Positions 53,217-60,760 of a stretch of DNA of 64,000 nt are shown in pieces. This DNA is from Candidatus Puniceispirillum sp. (lineage in GTDB: Bacteria; Pseudomonadota; Alphaproteobacteria; Puniceispirillales; Puniceispirillaceae): the NCBI GenBank assembly GCA_028383305.1, contig JAOEVD010000003.1:69442-133441 (forward strand), in the 5' to 3' direction. The translations under genes and the position numbers were made by a program. A model generated the notes under the pieces. The model was not told where the DNA came from. It saw only the letters and a program-made list of their open reading frames with translations, and ran no database searches. Numbering within the stretch: the first letter of the stretch is position 1; every line of letters begins with the position of its first letter.

Positions 53217-54017
53217 TTAACCGGCAACAGGATTGGCCAGAATGGTTTTTGTTGCCGCAGCAACATCATCGGCACGCATTAAAGATTCGCCAATCAAGAA
53301 ACAGCGTGCGCCAGCAACCGCCATCCTTGCAAGATCTGCCGGTGTGAACAAGCCACTTTCAGCAATCGCGATCCGGTCTTTTGGCAAGTCAGGAAGCATC
53401 TCCGCGCCGACATCAAGCGATATGTCCATGGTTTTTAGATTGCGGTTATTGATCCCCATCAAAGGCGAGCGCAATTTCGCCGCTCGCGCCAGTTCAGCCG
53501 AATCATGACATTCAATCAGAACATCCATTCCATAATCAAAGGCAACCGATTCCAGCTCGGCCGCCAGCGCATCGTCAAGCGCCGCCATGATCAGCAAAAT
53601 GCAGTCAGCGCCCAGCGCGCGCGATTCAACGATTTGCAAAGGGTCAATCATAAAATCTTTTCGCAGAACGGGAAGGGTAACGGCTTCGCGCGCCGTAACC
53701 AGAAATTCGGGCGCGCCCTGAAACCATTTGCGGTCGGTCAAAACCGAAAGACAGCTTGCGCCGCCGTCTTCATAAGCCTTTGCCAAACTTGCCGGATCGA
53801 AATCGGCGCGGATCAGCCCTTTCGATGGTGATGCTTTTTTCAGCTCGGCAATCAACCCATAGCCTTTGGCGCTATCACGCGCCAAAGCTGCGGCAAAACC
53901 ACGAACCGGCGATGCTGCCTTAGCTGCCTGATCCAGCGTCACAAAGCTGGTCGTGCCGGCAAGCGCGCGGACTTCATTATGTTTTTCATCAATGATGGTG
54001 GCCAATACATTTTCCAT
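53217..54017 (-). CDS. trpC: Indole-3-glycerol phosphate synthase
   Basis: LIAELKKASPSKGLIRADFDPASLAKAYEDGGASCLSVLTDRKWFQG; LMGINNRNLKTMDI. Confidence 0.95.
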   Translation of the reverse strand: MENVLATIIDEKHNEVRALAGTTSFVTLDQAAKAASPVRGFAAALARDSAKGYGLIAELKKASPSKGLIRADFDPASLAKAYEDGGASCLSVLTDRKWFQGAPEFLVTAREAVTLPVLRKDFMIDPLQIVESRALGADCILLIMAALDDALAAELESVAFDYGMDVLIECHDSAELARAAKLRSPLMGINNRNLKTMDISLDVGAEMLPDLPKDRIAIAESGLFTPADLARMAVAGARCFLIGESLMRADDVAAATKTILANPVAG

Positions 54018-54021
54018 CAGA

Positions 54022-55044
54022 TCAGGCCTTTCCATTGGTGATGGCGATCAAACCATCAAGCGCGGCAAGTGCCTTGCCCGAAACAATTGACGCCTTGGCC
54101 ATTTTTGCCCCTTGCTGTAAATCAGCAACATGCCCGCCAGCAACCAACGCGGCGGCGGCGTTGAATAAAACAATATCGTGATAAGGGCCGGTTTCGCCTT
54201 CAAGAAGGGCGCGAAGATAGCGTGCATTATGTTCGCCATCACCGCCGCGAAGCTGGTCAAGGTGGGCGGTTGGCAGGCCGATATCTTCGGGTGAAATGGT
54301 GAATTCGCTTACCTTGCCATCGACAAGGGCGGCAACATGCGTTTTACCGGTTGTGCTAACCTCATCAAGCCCATCAGCGCCATGAACAACCCAAGCATGA
54401 TTGGTGTCAAGACGCGCCAGAACATGCGCAAATGGCGCGCAATAGCTTTGGTCAAAAACACCAACCATGATGCGTTTAACAAGCGCTGGATTGGATAAGG
54501 GGCCTAAAAGATTGAAAATTGTCCGCACGCCAAGCGCGGCTCGAACAGGCCCAACATGATGCATCGCTGCGTGATGGCGCGGTGCCATCAAAAAAGCAAT
54601 ATTAGCCTCGGCCAAAGCGCGTTCAACAAGTGCCATTTCACAATCAAGCTTGATTCCGAGCGCCGATAAAACATCGGCTGCACCACTTTTTGACGACACG
54701 GCCTTGTTACCATGTTTGGCAACTGGAATACCGCATCCCGCAACGACAAAGGCGCTTGCTGTCGAAATATTATAAGTGCCAAACCCATCGCCGCCAGTGC
54801 CGACAATATCCATCGCATCGTCGGTTGCCTGAATCGTCAGCGCCTTGTCGCGCATGACGCTTGCGGCCGCGGCAATGTCATCGACCTGTTCACCACGCAT
54901 TTTCAGCGCGATCAGAAAGGCCGCCATTTGGGCTTCGCCAACATCACCATCCATAATTGCGGTAAAACAGGCCTGAATCGCGCTTGGGCTCGGCCGTTCG
55001 CCAGCGATAAGCGCTGTTAAAGATGATTTCACAATATCAGACAT
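54022..55044 (-). CDS. trpD: Anthranilate phosphoribosyltransferase
   Basis: DIVGTGGDGFGTYNISTASAFVVAGCGIPVAKHGNKAVSSKSGAADVLSALG. Confidence 0.96.
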   Translation of the reverse strand: MSDIVKSSLTALIAGERPSPSAIQACFTAIMDGDVGEAQMAAFLIALKMRGEQVDDIAAAASVMRDKALTIQATDDAMDIVGTGGDGFGTYNISTASAFVVAGCGIPVAKHGNKAVSSKSGAADVLSALGIKLDCEMALVERALAEANIAFLMAPRHHAAMHHVGPVRAALGVRTIFNLLGPLSNPALVKRIMVGVFDQSYCAPFAHVLARLDTNHAWVVHGADGLDEVSTTGKTHVAALVDGKVSEFTISPEDIGLPTAHLDQLRGGDGEHNARYLRALLEGETGPYHDIVLFNAAAALVAGGHVADLQQGAKMAKASIVSGKALAALDGLIAITNGKA

Positions 55045-55312
55045 GACCCATAATTTCCTTTATCGGGGATTTCCTGTATCGGGGCGGTTTGTGCCAGCCT
55101 TGCCGCCTTATAGCCTTGCAGCTTTATAGCCCTGGGCAAAATGCCAATTTGTTGCGCCAGACTATATTGTTCAAGACCGCGCAATGCAAGGCATGGCTGC
55201 CATTTGGGCGCGGCCGATTATCAAGGGGCAAAGCTGGCTGATATGCAGCCGCGCCGTGAAAACCCTTAAACATGTTAAATTGGTGAGGTGGTTTCCATGA
55301 GGAGACGGGATC

Positions 55313-55782
55313 ATGACACGAAAACAACTTGTCACAAGAACCGAAATTGCCAAAATGGCCGGCGAGGACAAACGGCATTTCTAAACCGCGACGCACGGCA
55401 TCTGCAAAAACCGCTTGGTGACATTGCCGGATTGACCAAATTGGGCTTTCATCTGATCGATGTGCCAATCGGGTCGGCGTCTTGTGCTTTTCACCGGCAT
55501 ATTTGCGAAGAAGAATGTATCTATATTCTCGAAGGTACCGGAACAGCGCGCATTGGCGATACGGTTTTGCAGGTCGAAGCTGGTGATTTTATTGCCTATC
55601 CGGCTGGGGGTGAGGCGCATGACCTTCGCAATACGGGATCATCCCTATTGAAATGCATCATTGTTGGCCAGCGGCTGGATTTTGACATTGTCGATTATCC
55701 TGAACAGGCACGGCGACTCTATCGCGCCAATGGCGAAAAGGGTGATCTGGTCGATATGGCGGTGATTGTTCCTCGCCAGTAA
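55313..55782 (+). pseudogene. Cupin-domain protein with apparent 1-nt deletion frameshift
   Basis: ATG 55313 encodes MTRKQLVTRTEIAKMAGEDKRHF*. The cupin body LNRDARHLQKPLGDIAGLTKLGFHLIDVPIGSASCAFHRHICEEECIYILEGTGTARIGD continues in the other frame; one extra base near 55380 would join them. Confidence 0.7.
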
Positions 55783-55822
55783 CAGGCTATAAAATATGAG
55801 CCGGAAATCTCGGGTGAAAAGC

Positions 55823-56575
55823 CTAGGCGTGCATCTGATCGGGAAAGCGCTGGTCAAGCCGCAGAATTTGTGCCTCAAGCCGATCCAGCGTTTCACCCGA
55901 TGTGATGCCGTGACTGCAGATTTCAAGAAATTGCGCTAAAATCCGGTAACCTGCCACCGAGGCGATTGATTCTGGATGAAATTGAACACCGTGAAGTTCG
56001 GCAGTATTATGCGAAATTCCCATGATTGCCCCGGCTTTGGTGCGGGCGGTTACGGTCAATTCGGCGGGAAGGGTGGCCTCGTCAACCACCAGCGAATGAT
56101 AGCGCGTCACCGGAAAGGCATCAGGGCATAATGCCAGAACATCGCTTTTTACCGCATTGCTTCGGGTTTTTTCGACCATCGATAATTTGCCATGCACCGG
56201 CGGATCAACGCGTTTAATTTCGGCGCCGAAGGCCGCGGCAAGCGACTGATGACCAAGGCAAACACCAAGAAGCGGCGTTCCAGCATCTTTGGCGGCGCGG
56301 ATCAGATCTATGGATATGCCGGCATTTTGCGGCGTTCCCGGACCGGGTGAAATGATAATCCCTTCCAGATCGCGGGCAATCACGTCATCAGCCGACATTG
56401 CGTCATTGCGCAGAATTTCGACCTCAGCACCAAGATCAGACAGGAAATGCCACAGATTCCATGTGAAGCTGTCATAATTATCGATCAGAACGAACAAGAT
56501 AGTGCCCTTTTGCCAGCAGGTTAGGGATAGGGTGAATTCTATCACTTTATTACAGGCTTTTGCCAAAGCTGCCAA
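55823..56575 (-). CDS. trpG: Anthranilate/aminodeoxychorismate synthase glutamine amidotransferase (start probably near 56500)
   Basis: VLIDNYDSFTWNLWHFLSDLGAEVEILRND; LLGVCLGHQSLAAAFG; GVQFHPESIASVAG. Confidence 0.9.
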   Translation of the reverse strand: MAALAKACNKVIEFTLSLTCWQKGTILFVLIDNYDSFTWNLWHFLSDLGAEVEILRNDAMSADDVIARDLEGIIISPGPGTPQNAGISIDLIRAAKDAGTPLLGVCLGHQSLAAAFGAEIKRVDPPVHGKLSMVEKTRSNAVKSDVLALCPDAFPVTRYHSLVVDEATLPAELTVTARTKAGAIMGISHNTAELHGVQFHPESIASVAGYRILAQFLEICSHGITSGETLDRLEAQILRLDQRFPDQMHA

Positions 56576-56757
56576 GCGCGCTATGGTCTAAATGAAACCT
56601 GCACAATAAGTTCGAGCGGCAAATGCAATGGGCGAATGCGATGGGTGAGGGGCGGTAAAACCCGAAAAAACAACGCAAAAATATGTGGTAAAATAATACC
56701 TCATAACTAACCCTCTGTAAAAATTGAGTAAATCTATTTTTCGCGCGAAAATAATAT

Positions 56758-56786
56758 TTGACGCTATCGCCGAAACTGCCTATAAC
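56758..56786 (+). promoter_or_regulatory. Sigma70-type promoter for rplM-rpsI
   Basis: TTGACG - 17 nt - TATAAC, about 70 nt upstream of rplM. The perfect palindrome TTTTCGCGCGAAAA (56738-56751) lies just upstream. Confidence 0.7.
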
Positions 56787-56857
56787 CCGCGGCAGGACAG
56801 CTTGTGATGCGTGGAGTGCCATGTTTCGCAGGCTCATTTTTTTCTGGAGATGATAAC

Positions 56858-57325
56858 ATGCCTTTGCCAAGGACCTATGTTGCAACGCCAAAAGACATCG
56901 AGAAAAACTGGTTCGTCATCGACGCAGCCGATCTCGTTCTTGGGCGTCTTGCTTCGCTTGTTGCCATGCGCGTTCGCGGAAAGCACAAGCCAACCTACAC
57001 ACCAAATATGGATTGCGGTGATCACATCATCATCGTCAATGCCGAAAAGGTGCATTTGACCGGTAACAAGCGTAGCGCCAAGACCTATTATTGGCATACG
57101 GGCCATCCGGGCGGCATTAAAGAGCGGACTGCCGACAAGATTCTTGACGGTCGCTTTCCAACCCGCGTGATTGAAAAAGCTGTCGAGCGCATGATCCCGC
57201 GCGGACCGCTTGGCCGTCAAGCGATGCGTAACCTGCATATCTATGCAGGCCCAAGCCACCCGCATGAAGCACAACAGCCGGTCGCGCTGGATATTGCTAG
57301 CATGAACTCAAAGAATGTGAGGTAG
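56858..57325 (+). CDS. rplM: 50S ribosomal protein L13
   Basis: [52 protein letters not shown]. Confidence 0.97.
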   Translation: MPLPRTYVATPKDIEKNWFVIDAADLVLGRLASLVAMRVRGKHKPTYTPNMDCGDHIIIVNAEKVHLTGNKRSAKTYYWHTGHPGGIKERTADKILDGRFPTRVIEKAVERMIPRGPLGRQAMRNLHIYAGPSHPHEAQQPVALDIASMNSKNVR

Positions 57326-57327
57326 TC

Positions 57328-57837
57328 ATGGCCGAAGATACACAAAACACAGAAACACAGGCCGAAGGTTTGGCAGCATTAGGCGCAATCAGTGCAGACG
57401 CAGCGGTTGCCGAAGTGCCAGCAGCACCGGCTGAGCCGAAAATCGACAATCTTGGCCGTTCATATGCAACAGGTCGCCGCAAAGATGCCGCTGCCCGCGT
57501 ATGGGTAAAACGCGGCACAGGTCAGGTTACAATCAATGGCCGCAAGCTTGAGGTTTATTTTGCCCGCCCTGTTTTGCAGATGATTTTGGCACAGCCATTT
57601 GATGCAACCGAGCGCACTGGCGAATTTGACGTGATTGCAACCGTTCGCGGTGGTGGCTTGTCTGGTCAGGCCGGTGCGGTTCGTCATGGCATCAGCCGCG
57701 CGCTAACCCTGTTTGAGCCGGGTCTTCGTCCGGTTTTGAAAGCTGGCGGGTTCCTGACACGCGACTCACGCGTTGTTGAGCGTAAGAAATATGGTAAGGC
57801 GAAAGCCCGCCGTAGCTTCCAGTTCTCCAAGCGTTAA
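57328..57837 (+). CDS. rpsI: 30S ribosomal protein S9 with N-terminal extension
   Basis: [34 protein letters not shown]...[24 protein letters not shown]. Confidence 0.97.
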   Translation: MAEDTQNTETQAEGLAALGAISADAAVAEVPAAPAEPKIDNLGRSYATGRRKDAAARVWVKRGTGQVTINGRKLEVYFARPVLQMILAQPFDATERTGEFDVIATVRGGGLSGQAGAVRHGISRALTLFEPGLRPVLKAGGFLTRDSRVVERKKYGKAKARRSFQFSKR

Positions 57838-57846
57838 AAATATTTG

Positions 57847-57942
57847 GAGTACTGTGATACTCTATTATTTGATGATTTGAGTACAGGGGTACTCCATTAC
57901 TTGATGGTTTGAGTAATATGACACTCCGGTGTTGGAAGATCT
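57847..57942. repeat. Three tandem 32-bp repeats, each starting with a 16-bp GAGTA-N6-TACTC-type palindrome
   Basis: GAGTACTGTGATACTCTATTATTTGATGATTT / GAGTACAGGGGTACTCCATTACTTGATGGTTT / GAGTAATATGACACTCCGGTGTTGGAAGATCT at 57847, 57879 and 57911. Confidence 0.92.
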
Positions 57943-57950
57943 CATTTTTG

Positions 57951-57980
57951 AAAAGGGCTGGCTTTTGCTGGCCCTTTTTT
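57951..57980 (+). terminator. Intrinsic terminator downstream of rpsI
   Basis: AAAAGGGCTGGC-TTTT-GCTGGCCCTTTTTT: stem with two G-U pairs followed by a T tract. Confidence 0.85.
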
Positions 57981-57994
57981 GTGGCGTGACCTTT

Positions 57995-58062
57995 GATTTA
58001 TATAGGGATCGGATTTCGATAGGGGTCGGATTTAGATATAGACCGGATTTAGATATAGATCG
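57995..58062. repeat. Four tandem 17-bp repeats
   Basis: GATTTATATAGGGATCG / GATTTCGATAGGGGTCG / GATTTAGATATAGACCG / GATTTAGATATAGATCG, contiguous and each exactly 17 bp. Confidence 0.92.
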
Positions 58063-58105
58063 CGCGGTGGGGTTTGCCATGAGAGGTATTTAACAATTTT
58101 TTAAT

Positions 58106-58183
58106 GAGTATAGAAATACTCTACCTTTCAGGAGTATAGAAATACTCTTTCTTTCAAGAGTGTATAAATACCCATTATTTTAG
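58106..58183. repeat. Three tandem 26-bp repeats starting with the same type of 16-bp palindrome
   Basis: GAGTATAGAAATACTCTACCTTTCAG / GAGTATAGAAATACTCTTTCTTTCAA / GAGTGTATAAATACCCATTATTTTAG at 58106, 58132 and 58158. Confidence 0.93.
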
Positions 58184-58192
58184 AAAAAATGG

Positions 58193-58507
58193 TCAATCAT
58201 CAAGGCCAGCGGAATTTCTTTTTAAAAGAAAAACAATTGCCGTGAATGCGTTGGCGATCATCCAAAGTTCTTTCGCATTGAGCTGAATTTGAAAAACAGG
58301 GTTGTAAAGCACCGCGATAAACCCAAAAACAAAACAGAACCATTTGTCTTGATTAAGATACAATCTGTGCATCAGGAAAAGGGCGCAACCATAAACCACT
58401 AATCGAGACAGCGTATAGTAACTATAGGGCATCGGTAATATACCAATTGCCATAACAGCTATCGGTGCAATCCAGATCAACCGTTTATCCAGCTTGTTAT
58501 CTTTCAT
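58193..58507 (-). CDS. Small multi-pass membrane protein (DUF6804-like)
   Basis: 104 aa with several hydrophobic helices; LSRLVVYGCALFLMHRLY...WFCFVFGFIAVLYNPVFQIQLNAKELWMIANAFTAIVFLL. Confidence 0.6.
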   Translation of the reverse strand: MKDNKLDKRLIWIAPIAVMAIGILPMPYSYYTLSRLVVYGCALFLMHRLYLNQDKWFCFVFGFIAVLYNPVFQIQLNAKELWMIANAFTAIVFLLKRNSAGLDD

Positions 58508-58766
58508 ATTTAGTAACTACAATCCACATGGCGGCAGTTGTGCAAATGGAAAGACCACCGGCTTGCCAAAAACTCCAGCCCCAAACATCCATTGCTCCAA
58601 CGATGCTTGTAATGCTGCCAATGAACGGAAGTGAGGTAATGAAAAGCGAGAGAATCGATGTTAAAAACCCATCCATACCAAACCAATACATCAACCCGTC
58701 ATCAATCGCCCCCCACCTTACAAGTATCAACCCAAGAGTTGTGCCGAAACTAAACGGTCGCAACAT
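58497..58766 (-). CDS. Small hydrophobic protein, unknown function
   Basis: 89-aa hydrophobic ORF overlapping the next gene start by 11 bp, consistent with translational coupling. Confidence 0.5.
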   Translation of the reverse strand: MLRPFSFGTTLGLILVRWGAIDDGLMYWFGMDGFLTSILSLFITSLPFIGSITSIVGAMDVWGWSFWQAGGLSICTTAAMWIVVTKYER

Positions 58767-58882
58767 GAATTCATCCCTATGTTTCCTTCATTGCCAAACC
58801 GTTTATGTGACCGGTGGCTCTATAGCGATTTGTTCTTTTATTGACGGCACCATCACTTTGCGAAATTGAAAATTAACGCCAC

Positions 58883-59422
58883 TCAACAGCCTTTATAGTT
58901 TTTGGCAATACAGTCTTTGGCGCGTTTCTGCGCCGCGTGAATTTGGGCAGGGGTCATTTCTTTGGCAATTGCATTCCGCAGTTTTGGTGCGATCTCGCTG
59001 CCATTCACTGCCGCAATATTCGCCCACATGTGCGCGGTAATATAATCTTGGATAACACCGCGTCCATTGTGATATAACTGCCCCAGTCCATATTGAGCTG
59101 GCGCATTTCCTTGGTTGGCGGCAAGCGCGTACCATTTTAATGCTGTTTTATAATCTTGCAGAACGCCCTGTCCCTCAAAATACATGACCCCCAGATTAGA
59201 TTGGGCAGCGGCAAGCCCTTGTTCGGCAATGGGCGTCCATTCACGCAATGCCGCCGCATAATCACCTTTTTGGGCAGCCGCAAATCCTGCCTCAAAGTCA
59301 GCCACCACCACCGCGCCGATTGATCCAAAGATCAGCGCGCCAAAAATTGAAATCATGGCAAGCGTCTGTTTCATGTCGAAACAATCACATAAGAACCCCA
59401 ATTTAAAAAGCAGAAAATACAT
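58883..59422 (-). CDS. Sel1-repeat (TPR-like) exported protein
   Basis: GLAAAQSNLGVMYFEGQGVLQDYKTALKWYALAANQGNAPAQYGLGQLYHNGRGVIQDYITAHMWANIAA. Start probably internal (MKQTLAMISIFGALIFG). Confidence 0.88.
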   Translation of the reverse strand: MYFLLFKLGFLCDCFDMKQTLAMISIFGALIFGSIGAVVVADFEAGFAAAQKGDYAAALREWTPIAEQGLAAAQSNLGVMYFEGQGVLQDYKTALKWYALAANQGNAPAQYGLGQLYHNGRGVIQDYITAHMWANIAAVNGSEIAPKLRNAIAKEMTPAQIHAAQKRAKDCIAKNYKGC

Positions 59423-59596
59423 CTTAAAGCATTGTTTTTGTTGTATCTAATTTAACTTTATTAGATAGTTTCTTGCTGACGCGCCCAATCTTGCCCATCT
59501 CATCCAGCGCAAAAAATATCCCAGCGCATGAAAATATCTTATTATGAATTTGATAAAGGCCGTAGGCTGTCCGCTAGGCCAACAGAAGGAAGCGCG

Positions 59597-60256
59597 ATGT
59601 TCATCCCAAGCGAATTTGCCGAACAACGAGACAGCGTGATCAACGCGATCTTGGCGCAATATCCGTTGGCGACCTTGGTCACCCAGTCAGATCAGGGATT
59701 GGCGGCAAACCATATCCCCATTTTGCCCGATGGCGATTTGCATTATGGCGATGATCACATCTGTGGCGGCCGGTTGATCGGCCATATTGCGCGGCGCAAC
59801 CAGCTTGTTGATATCTGCCAAGAAGAAAGCAAGGTTTTGGTGATTTTCCAAGCCGCCGATGGTTATATCAGCCCCAATTGGTATCCAACCAAGGCCGAAC
59901 ATCACAAATATGTGCCAACATGGAATTATCAGGCCATCCATTTTCACGGCACCATCCGCTTTATCCATGATGCAAAAGGCAAGGGCGCCATTGTTGGCAA
60001 GCTAACCAAATTTTTCGAAGATAAAACCAATGGCAAACAGGGCTGGAAAATGGCGCAGGCACCGCGCGACTATCTTGCCAAACAGATTGACAATATTACC
60101 GGGTTTGAAATTGACCTCACCGGCTATTTTGCCAAATCCAAACTCAGCCAGAACCGCGATAAGGTTGATTTCGATAATGTCGTGACAAATTTAAACCAAG
60201 CCGGCAATCATGATCTGGCACGCGCGATGACCAATCTCGATGATGACTCCTCTTGA
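59597..60256 (+). CDS. FMN-binding negative transcriptional regulator, PaiB family
   Basis: MFIPSEFAEQRDSVINAILAQYPLATLVT; ANHIPIL; GHIARRNQLVD; YISPNWYPTKAEHHKYVPTWNYQAIHFHG. Confidence 0.92.
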   Translation: MFIPSEFAEQRDSVINAILAQYPLATLVTQSDQGLAANHIPILPDGDLHYGDDHICGGRLIGHIARRNQLVDICQEESKVLVIFQAADGYISPNWYPTKAEHHKYVPTWNYQAIHFHGTIRFIHDAKGKGAIVGKLTKFFEDKTNGKQGWKMAQAPRDYLAKQIDNITGFEIDLTGYFAKSKLSQNRDKVDFDNVVTNLNQAGNHDLARAMTNLDDDSS

Positions 60257-60271
60257 TAAAGATAAAAAGCC

Positions 60272-60679
60272 ATGACCAACCCCCATCACGATCAAAGCCG
60301 TTTGCATGGCCGCTGTCATTGCGGAAAAATTGTGTTTTCAACACCGTCTCAGCTGGATTTTGTCGCGGCGCGGCGGTGCGATTGCAGCTTATGTCGGCGG
60401 CGCTGGGCGGTGATTGTTAGCTGTCCGCTTGACCAGTTTATCCTTGAAAAAGGCGCTGAATCGCTTGCCCTTTATCAATGGAACACGACGATTGCCAAAC
60501 ATTATTTCTGCAAGATTTGCGGGATTTACACGCATCATATCCGACGAAGTGACCCAAGCGTTTATGGCGTCAATATTGGCTGTTTCGATGATATTAATAT
60601 TCGTGACTATCTGGCGACCGATATTAATGATGGGGTCAGCATGAGCCTTGTCGACGATAATGATCGCCGATCATTCTGA
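60272..60679 (+). CDS. GFA-family (CENP-V/GFA domain) protein
   Basis: GRCHCGKIVFSTP; RRCDCSLCRRRWAV; FCKICGIYTHHIRR zinc-binding cysteines. Confidence 0.88.
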   Translation: MTNPHHDQSRLHGRCHCGKIVFSTPSQLDFVAARRCDCSLCRRRWAVIVSCPLDQFILEKGAESLALYQWNTTIAKHYFCKICGIYTHHIRRSDPSVYGVNIGCFDDINIRDYLATDINDGVSMSLVDDNDRRSF

Positions 60680-60760
60680 TTGCTGATCATTCTAACATTG
60701 ACATTTTGTTGATAATTTACAAACGTTGTCGCATCACAAACGTTTCACGGATGACGACAA

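Noticed and set aside
55124-55468. Minus-strand 114-aa ORF between trpD and trpG
   Set aside because: It overlaps the recognisable cupin coding sequence on the other strand and has no protein-family signature.
57847-58183. CRISPR array
   Set aside because: Units are contiguous, with no unique spacers between identical repeats, only three or four copies per block, and no cas genes nearby.
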